Source of the DNA: Pseudevernia furfuracea
Taxonomy: Eukaryota; Ascomycota; Lecanoromycetes; Lecanorales; Parmeliaceae
NCBI GenBank assembly: GCA_022315425.1
Contig: JAIUPT010000041.1
Coordinates: 1,426,001-1,490,000, forward strand
DNA length: 64,000 nt
Reading direction: 5' to 3'
In this document: one piece after another, positions 40,196-52,300 of the stretch
How positions within the stretch are numbered: the stretch's first letter is position 1
How the letters are laid out: every line of letters begins with the position of its first letter
Made by a program: the position numbers and the translations under genes
The notes under the pieces: generated by a model
Database searches by the model: none
Told to the model about the DNA's origin: nothing
Seen by the model: only the letters and a program-made list of their open reading frames with translations

Positions 40196-43135
40196 GATGA
40201 AGGCGAATATGATCGAGGAACAGATCTTTATTATTAGAATAGATTGGTGAAGTATGTGATGTTGACACCTTCAATCTTGTCAGATGTTGTATTCATTGGC
40301 GTAAGACAAGCACTTACTGTCAGGATCGAATGTAAACGAGTGTATTTGACAAGTCAAGATTGAATAGATCGTGGCTACATTGTGTAAGGGTCAGTAAACA
40401 GGTCTTGACGACAGTGGACCTCAACCTCGCTGGTAGGGAGGGTGGTGAACTTACTTCTAAAAGAGTGTAAAGGGCACAAGGGCCCAGAAGAGAAAACGAG
40501 GAACTTGATGCGTGTCTCCCTCGGCAGGTCTTGGATGCTGACCACTTGTTCAAATTCTTGAGAGGCACAGGAGGATCTCTGCCGACGAAGTATTCCAGAG
40601 ACCAAGGGGCGTCGGCAGTAGACAGACTTGGCTGCGAGCTTGACCTCGTTCTTTGTTGACCGATCCTATCTATAGCCTCATTTTCGGTTTCGCAACAAAG
40701 CGTTTCCACTCTTTATTCCACGCTATTTCCACCAGGTTCCAGAACAACGCCAACACCTTGGCAGTTTCTTGAAGTGATGACTTGTTGTCGGAGAGTTGTG
40801 AGGTGGTCTTGCAGCGGTTGAATTGATTGCGACGTCAGGGATTGAAGGGTCGTCTGCCACCACGTATGCCACTTCCACCAATATCCTTGAGAAAGGAAAC
40901 TTTGGATCTCAAGATTATTGCGACGGGTAGAAAAGGTCGAATGAATGTATGGGTATTGGCAGCAATTAAAGAGCGTGGGCGACGGTCAGAAGCGTCGCGC
41001 GGAAAGGGTGAGGGAGAATTGAATTTTGGTTAATTGTTTGTGTGGTGTATTCGTCGAGGATCCTCCACGACGAGAAGATGAATTGTCTGTGCGAGGAGTG
41101 GCTTGCACGTTTGCTGTCGATGAATGGGAAGGAGGAGGGCGATGGAGAGGTACGGGTAGGAGTTTGTCATGAGTACGGAGTATTATTGGCGGAGTTGGAG
41201 ACGGAAGGGCAGATTGGGGGAGATGAGTGGGACAAGGGCTAATTACTTGGCAAGGAGGAGAGTTACCGTACTTTGACTTGTAAGTTGCCTGCCTCGCCTG
41301 CCCTCCCTGCCCAGTGGCCATGGTAAATTGCGGTAAGACTAAGCCGTATACGGAGTCAGCCAGGACTTTTAGCCGAGATTTCCTTTGGCAGTTGGACCCT
41401 CTTTTACTCCGTACTAAGGTACTGCCTTATGCCATATGCTGTACTAAAGGTACCTAGGTGTACCGCCAATAATGCTCCGCCGCAAAATGATAAAATAAAC
41501 GATAAAATGTTTTGTTCCAATAATCTAAAAATAAGGTATAAGTGCCTCGACAACTAATATATCAAGGGCAGCGACCTGACAAGATGATAATAATCTCCTA
41601 GCGCTCTAAGTTCTAACGGCGAAGATATCTTGTTACCATAGTACGTACCGTAGATACATTCGCATACTTAAATGATAATAAATATTAAAGGGTAAATGCC
41701 TTCTGCAGTAGTACACTGTACCGTAATTCGCTCAGTCTCACTTGCCCTGAAGAGGTTTAACCCCTGACCTTGGTATTGGACCCAACAGTTCTAGCGGCAG
41801 CAGGTACGATGTAACCTCCTCAGCCTTCCTTATTATTGCTCACTCCGACGCTCCCGAGATGGCGCAAGGGAAAAACGTGTTGCGTGGCAATAATAATAAT
41901 ACATACGAGTACCTACAGGCGATGATAATAAATACCTATGTTACCTAGCTACTTATTGATCAAGTTATTTATTCTTATTTTTATATAAGGATGCATGCCA
42001 ACCATGCTCTGAACAGCTCCTCGATGAAGACCACTGCAAGAGCAAGACCGTGGCTACCGAACGAAAGCGGGGGAATTTGGAGAAAAGGGTGCATGGGAGA
42101 AAGAAGCTCATTTCAGAACACGAGCCCACGATACCGTTGCTGCATCTAACGGCGGAAGGTTTGGTTGCTGACCATGGGTAACATTCTGTGATTATTGAAC
42201 GGATGAAATCTGTTTCCCCCCCGCGCTCATCCGCCCATACATAATCGATAATCGCCATTGGTCGCAAATGCTTGGAAAGACGCACCCCATACCTACCAAC
42301 CGTTCGGGACAAAGCGCTGCAGCTGCATTGCTCTTGCAGGCTGTGTGCCTAAGATAGATACCTAAAATCTAAATACGCATGTCACTGCCGCAGAACAAAT
42401 AGCCGACGGATCAGACTTTTGACTTCATGGATATTATTGCTGACTGGAAAAATCATCAAAGGCTCCAAGAAATCTACGAGGATCGAAGCAAAGTCGAATC
42501 TAAGCCCCCTCGGCCCCTTCCTGGTACAGGCTCAGTTCCCACGGTTGAAGCTCGAAACGACCGCAGATCTAAAATGAAGCTTGGCCAACACCATGTATTA
42601 CTTATTATTATCACCCTGTTGGAAGTTGGAACAAGGGTCAAATTATGACTTCGATAATACCATTCTAAAAGGTGGAAACATCAGATTTGGATACGAGAAA
42701 CGCTTATTATTGGTCCGTTGTGAAGTCTTTCGTTCTTGAAGCCTGGATGCAAAGTGGCGTTGACAAGCATAATCTTGCAACTAAGAATCCACAGTTCTGC
42801 AACGAACAAAGTGGTCCATGTGTTCCTTGGTGACTTTGTCTTCAATGGAAGAAAAAAAACATCAGGCGCTCCTTGTTTTGGCTTTGTGTAAGTTAAGAAA
42901 GCAGGCGTCATGCCGTCATCCAATGCAAGTCACCTTCTTGAGAATGAATACATTATTGCCAACCGAAATTGCTGCACATGAAAAATTCGCATTTGCTCCA
43001 TCATCTCCGCTCATGCCCTTGCGATGTTATTCATTCATTAACCTGCCCTCCCATCCATCCATCAATGTGCCCTTCCCCAAAAAGCCTTCCAAACTCCCTT
43101 GTTTCCTCCGCTCTATATGTTCCTCCCGATCCCAA
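40196..43135. other. 2.9-kb gene-free region, AT-rich in the middle
   Basis: This region lies between the MSB2 start (promoter side) and the 3' end of the large mitochondrial-type gene. The part nearest MSB2 probably holds a long 5' UTR or promoter. From about 41400 to 41990 the sequence is AT-rich with AATAAT and GGTACCTAGGTGTACC motifs and multiple stops in every frame. I see no gene. Confidence 0.5.
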
Positions 43136-46100
43136 TCACCAGCCATGCATCATTTCGGATACCACGCCAACGCAGTAGCAGCATCCTGCTGTAAAGGCAC
43201 CAGCCATGAGCATTCGCTTCACAGTCTTGCGGCGTCTGCCTGCGCCTCGCTTGCTCTTCTTGGGCTTGACGTTATTCTCTACCCATCTGCCCTGGCGAGA
43301 TCCTGAGAACACTGCCTCCTGCCTATGCACTTTGTCGCTGGACTTGTAGCTTGGTGATGTTGATGAAGCAGATTGCTGTTTCTGAGTTTCCTCCCAGGCC
43401 TGCATCGTGCTTTTGATACCGTCCACTGCTGTCTTGCGGGCTTCCTCGATTTTCACTTTTTCCTTCTCAAAATTCTCCACAGCCTGCTTCTGGGCTTCCT
43501 CAACTTTCTGCTGCTCCGCCTCCATTCCTCGCGAGTGTGCCTGGCGGCATTTCCGGACATCTTCCTTGGTGATAAGGTAAGAACGCGAATTGCCATCACA
43601 ATTACCAATAGAACCGTCAGCAATGACCACCAAGTGGTCTGATAGATTGGGATTGGGATTCGGCTCTTTCCTCGCGTCCGTCTTCTTGATCTCCGCTAAC
43701 TCTTCTGGAGTAACCTCTTTCTTGAACACAAGGATGTTACTGGTACCGGAGACGGGCTCGTATCCTTTGTCTCCTAGAGATATTACCTGAGGAAGGAACT
43801 TGCCGGGATTACTCAAACGATTGAGCGCGTCCAAAGGTAGAAGCAATTCCTCCTTTGAGAACGGTGCGAGCGTAGTAGCCTCGGCAGACTTGACCTTTTC
43901 GGTAGCTGAATCGTAGGCGAGGATGCAATAAGTGTTCAGCTTTGTGGCTTTCTGAGCCTCGAGGTTGGTGGATTTTGGTGCTGTCGTCGGAAGCGGACGG
44001 TTGATCGTGGCTTTCTTCGAGTTGGCGACGGCGGCTGCTTCAACAGAGCCCTGATCGATCATGCCGCCAGGTCTGATTCTGGCTAATTGCCCCGAGGTAC
44101 TCATAATTTGATTTACGCTCTTCTCGAATGCACTGGGTATTTCGAACATATTATTGTTTGGGTCGCTGGGACTCAAAGCTCGGTTAATTTGACGGCGGTA
44201 GTCTTGGATAATAGACTGAGCCTCACGCAGCTGACCAAACAGCTTCTGAATAATCTCTAAGGCGTCTGAACTTTGAGACTCGTCTAGATCTCGTGAGGAT
44301 TCTGTTATGCTTGCCGCGCTTGAGGGAAGCTGAGCATGTCGATCGACCCTCCCAGTTGATGAAGTGATAGGTTGACTAGAACGTTCGATCAGAGGAGTTG
44401 AAATAAAGTGAGCTTGGCGATGCTTCGTGTCAATAGTGCCGTAAGTATCTTCGTAGATTCCTCTGACCTCACGTATCAAAGCTTTGTCCGTCGCGAATTT
44501 CTTTAGCTTAGTGTCCATTTCAACATCCTTCGCGTCCATGGCATGTGGTGCTTTTCTCTTGTACCATCGATCCCTCCCTGCAAACTCATGAACATTGCTT
44601 GCCATATCTCCCTCGCCTTGAAGGAAGCTTTGCAGCCGACGAGGCGCTGACTTTCCGCCAATATCGTTTGCTATGCCCTTGGCCAAAGCGGTCTTGGCCA
44701 CGTTGGTGCTGGCATCGCTACTACGCGTCTCTATTGCTTCCATGGCTACTTTGTGAGCCTTTACTTCTTCTTCGTGAATCTCTCTGGCCCTCTTCGCTAT
44801 TTTCTGAGCCTTCGCCTCTTCTTCTGTCTTCGCAGCTTTCTCTTTCACCCTTCGGATTTCTTGAAGCCACTGCTGTCGCAGAGAGTCATAATCTGCCTTC
44901 ATGGCATCTAGCTTGGCTTTAAAGGGCACAATTTGAGCCTTCAATCTGCTGGCTTTGTCTCTGGCCTCAGCCTGCGCTTCAGGAGCTACTGCATCCAAGG
45001 GCTTAGAGACAACCTTATTCTTGGACACTGGCATGTATTCTGGAGCTTGGTCGACAGAAAAAGCATCGAAATCCCTCGCATCTGAGAGTTCGTTTACCCA
45101 TACGGTGGACGTGCCTTTCGAAGCCTCTTTGTCTTTAAGCTTTGCATCCTGCAGTGTTCCCTTCAACCAGGATCCAAAACGAAGCTCTGGTACTGTGCTC
45201 TTTTCTGCAGGGCTGTCTTCTCTCTTCTGCACAAGTTTGTTGCTAGCAGTATCTCCGGCCAATTGACTCGCGCGGTCTACGGAACAGCTCTCATAGTTTT
45301 TCTCCAACTTTTGCCGTCGTGCTTGCTTGTCGACGTTAGTCTCTTTGGGTGAATTCCCACGGAGGCCTGCCGAGGCTCTCACATCACTTGGTCGAAGAAG
45401 GTCAACATCCTCGGTTTTGTTCTCCTCGGGCTTGTACTGCAATTGTGGGCGGTGGTTCTTTTCCTTTTCATTGGTGTTCTTGCTGCTCAAATGCCGGTCC
45501 AGAGCACTCTCGATCTTCGTAGCCATGGCGTTTAGTTTGGCAACATGAGTTTGAGGTGCTGGTTGAGCATCAGCTTTAGGCTCCTGAAAATTGCCGAAGC
45601 CTTCCTGGGCAAGCCATCCATTTCCATTGCTTAGCTTAAGAGAAGGAGTGTCTTTGCTTAACAGATACGAATTTAACAAGGCTTGCGCAGGTTTCACCGT
45701 GATAGAGCGATAGTTTAATATGGCTGGATTCCAGCGTTTGAAAGACTTTTCAAAGGCTTTTTCTACATCCTCGAATTGAGGCTCGATATGTCTAACCGTA
45801 GACACTGGGGAGGTAGAGGTCTTCAAAACTTTGCGATTTGTGATTGGATCAATCTCGTACTCCTGACCATTTTCCTGAGTAGGCATCGTCTCGCTTTTTG
45901 AATGTTTTTCACATGTGTCACTGTTCTCGGAGATCTTTGTATTACTTGATTTCGAGGGCCAACTCTCCGGGGGTCTTTCACTCTTTGGTCCAGAGGTTTC
46001 CTTAGGAGATCTAGGAGATGGAGTCCTGACTGCTTTGAACTCAGTATGTTCCCCATTGAAATTCAGCCAACTCTTGCCGAACAAAGCTGTATATGGATCA

Positions 46101-46552
46101 TGCTCTACTTTCTTCATAAAGTCATCGTATTGTCTTAACCTTTGCTTTTCCCACCTGGTATACCAATCTTCTTCTTCATTTGCCTCGGCCTTGTTTCTAG
46201 AGCTAGAGAGTGCCTCGGGCTTCTTTCCCCAGGAGCTCGAAAAACGCCATTCTTGAGTGGGGGCGTAGCTAGGAAGGTATTGGCGAAGATAGTGATTACC
46301 CCAGAGGGTGCTCCGGTAGAGTTGCTTCCGAGTCATATCTTTGCCAGCAGAATCTCGAGTACTGAAGCCTTTGCATACCTTCCCTGCACGGCTCGTGGTG
46401 TTCTTGTGCCTCGAGCCCCACGAGAACTCGCGGTGAAAGGAGGAAAGGGAGGATGGTGGGCGGTGACCGGTCCGTGATTGGCTCAATATGATGGTTCTTG
46501 TGGTCGAGCCATGCAGGCTCCGAGGCTCAAGAGCGTTGCGTGACGAAAGCAT
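43136..46552 (-). CDS. Large conserved fungal protein, probably mitochondrial
   Basis: One exon, 1138 aa. I do not recognise a named family, though similar long Ser/Thr-rich proteins occur in other filamentous ascomycetes. The N terminus is basic and Ser/Arg-rich without acidic residues for a long way (MLSSRNALEPRSLHGSTTRT), as in mitochondrial presequences. A conserved-looking segment is WYTRWEKQRLRQYDDFMKKV, about residues 130-150. The centre has long coiled-coil stretches (KEKAAKTEEEAKAQKIAKRA). Near residues 890-990 is a folded-looking part (LNTYCILAYDSATEKVKSAE; LSNPGKFLPQVISLGDKGYE). A basic segment (KPKKSKRGAGRRRKTVKR) precedes a hydrophobic C-terminal end (MLMAGAFTAGCCYCVGVV) that could be a membrane anchor. 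Confidence 0.8.
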   Translation of the reverse strand: MLSSRNALEPRSLHGSTTRTIILSQSRTGHRPPSSLSSFHREFSWGSRHKNTTSRAGKVCKGFSTRDSAGKDMTRKQLYRSTLWGNHYLRQYLPSYAPTQEWRFSSSWGKKPEALSSSRNKAEANEEEDWYTRWEKQRLRQYDDFMKKVEHDPYTALFGKSWLNFNGEHTEFKAVRTPSPRSPKETSGPKSERPPESWPSKSSNTKISENSDTCEKHSKSETMPTQENGQEYEIDPITNRKVLKTSTSPVSTVRHIEPQFEDVEKAFEKSFKRWNPAILNYRSITVKPAQALLNSYLLSKDTPSLKLSNGNGWLAQEGFGNFQEPKADAQPAPQTHVAKLNAMATKIESALDRHLSSKNTNEKEKNHRPQLQYKPEENKTEDVDLLRPSDVRASAGLRGNSPKETNVDKQARRQKLEKNYESCSVDRASQLAGDTASNKLVQKREDSPAEKSTVPELRFGSWLKGTLQDAKLKDKEASKGTSTVWVNELSDARDFDAFSVDQAPEYMPVSKNKVVSKPLDAVAPEAQAEARDKASRLKAQIVPFKAKLDAMKADYDSLRQQWLQEIRRVKEKAAKTEEEAKAQKIAKRAREIHEEEVKAHKVAMEAIETRSSDASTNVAKTALAKGIANDIGGKSAPRRLQSFLQGEGDMASNVHEFAGRDRWYKRKAPHAMDAKDVEMDTKLKKFATDKALIREVRGIYEDTYGTIDTKHRQAHFISTPLIERSSQPITSSTGRVDRHAQLPSSAASITESSRDLDESQSSDALEIIQKLFGQLREAQSIIQDYRRQINRALSPSDPNNNMFEIPSAFEKSVNQIMSTSGQLARIRPGGMIDQGSVEAAAVANSKKATINRPLPTTAPKSTNLEAQKATKLNTYCILAYDSATEKVKSAEATTLAPFSKEELLLPLDALNRLSNPGKFLPQVISLGDKGYEPVSGTSNILVFKKEVTPEELAEIKKTDARKEPNPNPNLSDHLVVIADGSIGNCDGNSRSYLITKEDVRKCRQAHSRGMEAEQQKVEEAQKQAVENFEKEKVKIEEARKTAVDGIKSTMQAWEETQKQQSASSTSPSYKSSDKVHRQEAVFSGSRQGRWVENNVKPKKSKRGAGRRRKTVKRMLMAGAFTAGCCYCVGVVSEMMHGW

Positions 46553-47793
46553 GATGTTGACAAGCTAAAAGGTCATGATATAGCGTCGTTATCCTGTGGG
46601 AAGAGGTCAGCGTACTGCGTTAAGAGTTTGGGAGTCCTGGCGGATAAGACTGTCTTTTCTACCTTTCTCTGCCACAGCCTCAGCCCGGCAGCTCACGAAC
46701 GAGTAATGATTCCAAAAACGAGCTTCGAGACGATTCAAGGCAACTCGAGAGCGCCTACAAGTACTCTAGCTAAGGTCGAATCGAAGACTTCCTTAGGCAC
46801 GCTGATTGGCACTCGGACACTCGGGGGCCAGTCAATGCGGGGTTCAACCCACTTACACCTTACTCTAGCTCTGGAGATTAGGGCTGGCTTGCGGGTTCAC
46901 CCCCTCGACCTTATTAGCTACATAAGGTACATACTCTAGGTACAGTAGTATGATCAAGTTTAGAATAATACATGAGAAGCCTCAATCAAGTGGCTCGGAC
47001 CCTGGTCAAGCCAATGGGACACCAATGCAGACTCACTTTCAAACAGCAATTGTCACTTTGTCACCGTTCGATTATCTTATATACCATTTAGTGATACTTA
47101 GCACCAATGGGAAGAGTAATTCCATCAAGCCTTGCATCAAGCCTCTCCTTTACCACAGTTGACAGGTGACAGACGGGGAAGGCTTCTCAGCGTTATTTTA
47201 GCCAAGATTTCTTTCTGCCACCGAGAGATCTGGCTGAAAGAATTTTTGTATTGGAGTGGAACCTGTGGCCTGGTGTTTTATTTGCGAGCGGCATGTTGCA
47301 TTTGTAACACATCCTTTCCAGTGAAGAAAGATCATTTTTCTCATTTTCAAGAGCAGCAACGGCTTGGTAGGTGTCTCCCATATATATTTGATACAAGTAA
47401 GTCAGATCACCTTCTTGATTTCATCGAAGCCTCCCCGGACTTTCACTGACCCCACTCCCTCTGGCTGAGTTTCAATAATCGATCATATTAGTTACTTCAA
47501 AATCCTGTTGGCCTATTCAAGCCAATCAATTTCTCTACTCGCTATATAGTTCAACATTGACATGCAAGATCTCTAAGGAGCTACTGATTCTGCCAGCGAT
47601 ACGTTCAAAAAGTCATCATCATAATCGCCATTGGCTTGTTATCATGTCGACAACGCTAGGCACGTCCTCCATACATACTCTTTCACATTTACTGTTGAAG
47701 ACATAGTGCGGTCCACAGCGCGCGCACATGTCTCATGTCACACCTTCCTTCATCCATATACTGCAAGCTTTCACGCTTTTCCCCCTTCTCCCC
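46553..47793. other. Intergenic region
   Basis: This 1.2-kb spacer lies upstream of the large mitochondrial-type gene and downstream of the gluconolactonase gene. I see no gene, RNA or clear repeat. Confidence 0.5.
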
Positions 47794-49160
47794 TCAAACC
47801 CCCAACAACGCCCCTCTCGTCTCATCCCCCATCTTCACCCTCCAAAGCTTATACTCCCCAAAGCACCACATCTCGCCGTTCCTCCCAAAGCAGAAATTCG
47901 CACAACCACCCTCAATCTGTATCTTCCCGATCAGCATCCCAGCCGGATTCCAGATGTTTATACCGTCTCCGCAGCCACTGTACACGTTCCCAAACACGTC
48001 ACATTTAATGCCATCCGGGGCACCCGTATCCGCATAAGCAAACACCCGGCGGTTGGTCAGGTAAGGCGAGTCATGTTCCCAAAGGACGGAGTATGCATAG
48101 ATAGTGGCAGCGCGCCGGTAATCGGTGTTACCGTCGCCGTGAATAAGATCGGTATCGGTAATGTAGACCGCGGTTTCGTCTGGGGAGAAACAGATGCCGT
48201 TTGGCCTGCCAAAACCGTCCGCTACCACTCTGATATCGCCTGTGCTGGGGTCAAAGCGGTAAACGAGCTGCGGTAGTTGTGGTTTGGGCCGGAAGCCTTG
48301 CTCATAGCCGTAGATTGGATCCGTGAACCAGATAGAGCCGTCAGAGTGGACCACGACGTCGTTGGGGGAGTTGAAGGGGCGTGAATGGTAATTGTTAAGG
48401 AGAGTAGTGGTTTTGTGGGGCCGTTTTGCTTCCATATATATAAGGCCAGAGGGTTCACGCAGTGAACCTTGCGCACAGATGATGAGGCCATCACGGTAGT
48501 TGGTTCCCCCATTGGCCATGTAATTGCGCTCTGGACATCGTACCTTGTCGCGCGTAAAATCCGTGGGCGAGAAAAATTCGATTTTCGTGATTACGATTGT
48601 TTTGTTGCGAGTGGTGACCGCGTCTGGAGAGGAGTCTTCGAGCTGGTTTGAGGTTATGAAGAGGGTGTTGGTTGGAGGGTGGAAGACGCCAGCTTCATGG
48701 AAATACGGAGCGCGCGGGTCGTGTATCAGGAGTTGAAGAGTCGGATTGGGCCCGAGGAGGGGAAGGAAGGAATCGTGATATATGAGGAAGGGCTTAGGCT
48801 GCGGAGCTGTTGGAGATACAAGGGTGGATCTTGTAGGTGGTCAGTTGCGGATGGTGCAAGCGGAGCGTGAAGGTCTGCATACTGCCATAACGCCTCACTT
48901 TGTCGATTGATACGCTGGAAATTCCGATTGTCTCCCCATACCTGTTGAGAAGAAGCTCTTGTAGAAGACGACGTTCTCTGTTGAGAAGCAGCTCTTGGCT
49001 GTGGGGCAGCCGGAGAAGACGGGCGAGAATTGGACGCGGTGGAGGGTCTGCCGCTATCTCGTTTGTTGGAAGATTTGGAAGAGTTAGAGAAGGAGACCTT
49101 GTGACCCGGGTTGAGCAGATTTCCGTCTGAGGTTTTAGGACGGTGCCAAAGATGCGACAT
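47794..49160 (-). CDS. SMP-30/gluconolactonase family protein (5' end uncertain)
   Basis: The main exon (about 48806-47794) encodes ~337 residues of a six-bladed beta-propeller lactonase. Landmarks are FLPLLGPNPTLQLLIHDPRA, HEAGVF, FNSPNDVVVHSDGSIWFTDP, GRPNGICFSPDE, GAPDGIKCDVFGNVY and CFGEYKLWRVKM. These give the Glu, Asn and Asp metal ligands, so it should hydrolyse a sugar lactone or similar. The 5' end is unresolved. The frame closes upstream, and an in-frame ATG at 49160 opens a Ser-rich stretch (MSHLWHRPKTSDGNLLNP). Two joins are possible: 49106 to 48806 (299-nt intron, 355 aa), or a GTATGG donor after SSTRASSQQ to CGCAG before PKPFLIYHD. I cannot choose between them. Confidence 0.75.
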
Positions 49161-49862
49161 GTTTTGTAGCCTTAGCAGCCTCAAATAGTGGGGCTCTTAT
49201 GCCTTGCCTTGCCTCGGCAGATTGCGCAAATCAAGGCGCGGTGGGTATGTGACTCTCAAGTGATAAGAAGGGAATGCAATTGACTATTAAATTTTGACAA
49301 ATTAATAGAAGAAAGCAGGAGTAGTTGGCTGAGAAAGGCTGTGTCCCACAGCTACAATGCTCGTAAACAGGAACACTTGGGTGGCTGATGTGGCTGCCGC
49401 TAAAAACCGTCCTTAGCTGCTAGTACTCTACCTTGAGAAGCACATGAGATGACGCAAATCAGGCACAACATGCTGACAGGCTGATTGTGCGCATCGTGCA
49501 TCTTGAACTCGAACGGTTGGCGTCTATAAGTAGCACTCGTACGTTCGAGCTGGGGGCCTTTTTCATACCGACGGTCTTCTCTCTGCCGGCTCCTTTTTCG
49601 CGTCGCGCCGCGAAATGATTTCCGTCAGCTCGTGCCTTATACTGACTCCTGAGAGTAGGCAGTATCGAGATCGGCGCACTCGCATGATGCGCGTCAGACT
49701 CAGACCGTACCGTTGCTGGGCGCAATGATCGGCCCGAGCGGAATTTCGGACCAGGGGTAAGATCCCTCAGAGAAGGCCCGAAATATTACTTGTCGGACGC
49801 TCCGTGCAGATGCGGCAATGTCTGGTGTAGTACTCCTGACCAAAAGAGTATTCCCAAAACCC
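49161..49862. other. Intergenic region
   Basis: This 702-bp spacer separates two minus-strand genes: the gluconolactonase promoter and the AFG1 3' end. No supported feature is seen. Confidence 0.5.
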
Positions 49863-51453
49863 TCAAAAGCTGTCTTCTCTCCATCGAGATCTCATTCTCT
49901 GCCATCCTTCTTTTTCGTTCAGACCGCCATTGTTCACCATTCCCAGGCCTCGTTCCACATAATCCTGTGTGCCCATCTCGCTTAGTCTGCTGAAGGCTCT
50001 GGCGAAGGCGAACCTCTCTTCGTCACCTGAAAAGAGGCTGCTGTTCTTCAACATATTCATGTTCATCCCGAGATCGTCCATCATCTGACGCATCACATCA
50101 TCCACGCTTTCATGATCCTCTGCATGCTTGACTGAGCCAGTCTTCCTGCCGCCTTCGAGGGCATCATCGACTTCATCAGGCGACATGAAGAGCTGGAAAA
50201 GGGGCACCGTAGTTGTTAGAACTAACTTTGCCTATTACTTTAATAAGCATCAATAATGCAGGTACGTTGGGCAGGTATGAAGCCATACTCGACTCTCGTA
50301 GACAGCATCAATGAAGGTAATAAACCTTCTCGCCAAATCCCTTTCTCGATGCGTCATACCCGGCACCCCCGTGACTACGAAAGCATGGTAGCTCCTCATC
50401 AGCTCTAAATAGTCGGCGGCGCCAGTTGCTCTCCCAATCAATTCGTCGAATTTAAACATGGCCGCACTTCCACTGGCTTTGGGAATCTCGATATTCCTTC
50501 CCCAGACTTGCTGGGTAGCGGCGTGAGGTGGATCGTTCTCGAAGTCACCGAAAAATCGAAACCACCTATCAGCGTGGGTAATGGCAGCTTTGTCCAGAGG
50601 ATGATGGTAAACGCCAGAAGGCGGTCGTGGTATTTTTCTGTAATCAGTTGTAGAGTCGAGATTTAGGACTCTAAGACTGGTCTTAAGCAGATTTATGCAG
50701 GGGATGAACGACTCGCGTTGAATGCCGTTTTTGTACAGATCATTAGGGTGCCGATTCGAGGTGGTGACGAGGACTACTCCGTGAGACATTAGAGCATCAA
50801 GTAGACTACACGTCTTCAGATATTGCACCTCCAGGAGACGATGGCGCTACGTACCTTCTCAAAATCATAGCATCAGCAACATCTGTACATTGAAACTCGT
50901 CAAAACAGAGGACGCTGCCCTTCTCAGCAATATCAGCAGCAACATATTGTACAGCATCTAGATCACTCCCATGCTCCATCTTCATCGCATGCAGTTTCTT
51001 ATGTACGTCCTGCATGAAATTGTGAAAATGGATGCGCGTCTTCGAAGTAATATTATGTGGCAGAGTATCATAAAACATATCCATCAACATCGTCTTCCCA
51101 CTACCAACATCTCCAAACATATAAAGCCCCTTTGGTAGATTCGGAGGTAATTGAGTACGCTTTTTCGGAGGCTTGCGGTGGAACAAAGATCCCAAAAAGG
51201 ACCGCGAAGGCGACTTCAGAGACTCGATACTTGGGTGCACGACTTTAGGAGCGTGGTAGTCTATGAGCATATCGTGAAGATCTTGAAGACTCTGCACGAT
51301 TCCTGTCATTCATAAACCTCAGCATGGCAGCCTGCAGGATGCTTGAAAGCTTTTACCTCGCTGGTGCTCATCCTCTCTGAGCTGGTGTGTTTGTACTCGC
51401 TCGTCGTACTCATTAAGAGGACCCCACATGTCGGGATTTGCTGCAGTAAGCAT
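49863..51453 (-). CDS. AFG1/LACE1-like mitochondrial AAA-type ATPase
   Basis: Predicted 463 aa from exons 51453-51357, 51302-50855, 50805-50289 and 50192-49863 (introns 54, 49 and 96 nt). ATPase motifs are Walker A in LYMFGDVGSGKTMLMDMFYD, RIHFHNFMQDVH, Walker B in VLCFDEFQCTDVADAMILR, and sensor HGVVLVTTSNRHPNDLYKNG. Afg1 proteins assist turnover of mitochondrially encoded respiratory-chain subunits at the inner membrane; bacterial ZapE is the homologue. The chosen start gives MLTAANPDMWGPLNEYDERV and lacks an obvious presequence. An additional 5' exon in 51460-51990 is possible, but the frame of the candidate there does not join in phase. Confidence 0.9.
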
Positions 51454-52300
51454 CAGCCCCTATTCATTGCTGTACGTTGTATGCAGTCTTACAATGGCTC
51501 ACTGTGGCCATGGCCCTGTCAAATCCTGATCGGGGTTTTTGCATCTGTAGTGATCTCTGGAAAAGCGCTTTTCCTCGTGGTGCGGTGCGATTTCGCCCCC
51601 CCAACGTCACCTTTGACGCAGAATCTCGGAGGCATGTATAGCATAAGGTCCGGCGTGGCCCCCAAGCTGTGGTGGCTCGCAGCTCAACGAGAGCGTGTCT
51701 GAAGGCCAGTAACGGCACAATTGGCACTGCTAACCCCATCTCCTGTGGGTGTTTGAAGTCTCCAAATTTCCTATCAACCAAAGAAGAAGCAGGGGCTGTG
51801 GTACTCTGAACATTGAGCATCAGCAATACTTGACGGCTGATACCATAGCATCCGTCTAGATTTTGCCAACATATCTTTGGCAATTGTGCTCTAAAAGCCT
51901 CGGACTTTCGGCGTTTATCCCACACACTTTTACTACCACATACTACGGTGTTCGATAAATACGAACGTATTTTTATAATAGTTTTCCCCAGCAAAACCGC
52001 GATTCAATGAATCCCAATCAACAACCACTCAGATTCCTTGTTGGTTGGTAGAATGGTCGAATTCTGAAATTTGAATTTGATGGGGTGAACTAATACAAAT
52101 ACATCTGTCGACTTCAGCTTCTAAATTGCCCAAGTTTAAGAAAATGTGAATCCTACATGGGTGCTCCTGAGCTACTAGATTAGGAATCACCTATGAAATG
52201 ACACACATAAAGCGATCCTGGCCAGGTGAGTCCCCGTACACTTCCACTCATAGCTATACCTTACTGACACTCTTCATAGCTTCGTCCATGTGACATCGCC
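51454..52300. other. Divergent intergenic region
   Basis: This 847-bp spacer lies between the AFG1-like gene and the SRPBCC pseudogene. The minus strand has a long open frame (51464-51994) that could hold an AFG1 leader exon, but it has no conserved motif. Nothing else is supported. Confidence 0.45.

Noticed and set aside
42818..43306. 162-codon plus-strand open frame
   Set aside because: It runs antisense into the 3' end of the large mitochondrial-type gene, with low-complexity Pro/Ser content and no family.
51464..51994. Possible mitochondrial leader exon for the AFG1-like ATPase
   Set aside because: The available GTGAGC donor is in phase 0, whereas the CTGCAG acceptor before NPDMWGPL needs phase 1, so the pieces do not join. 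An in-frame ATG at 51453 gives a simpler model.
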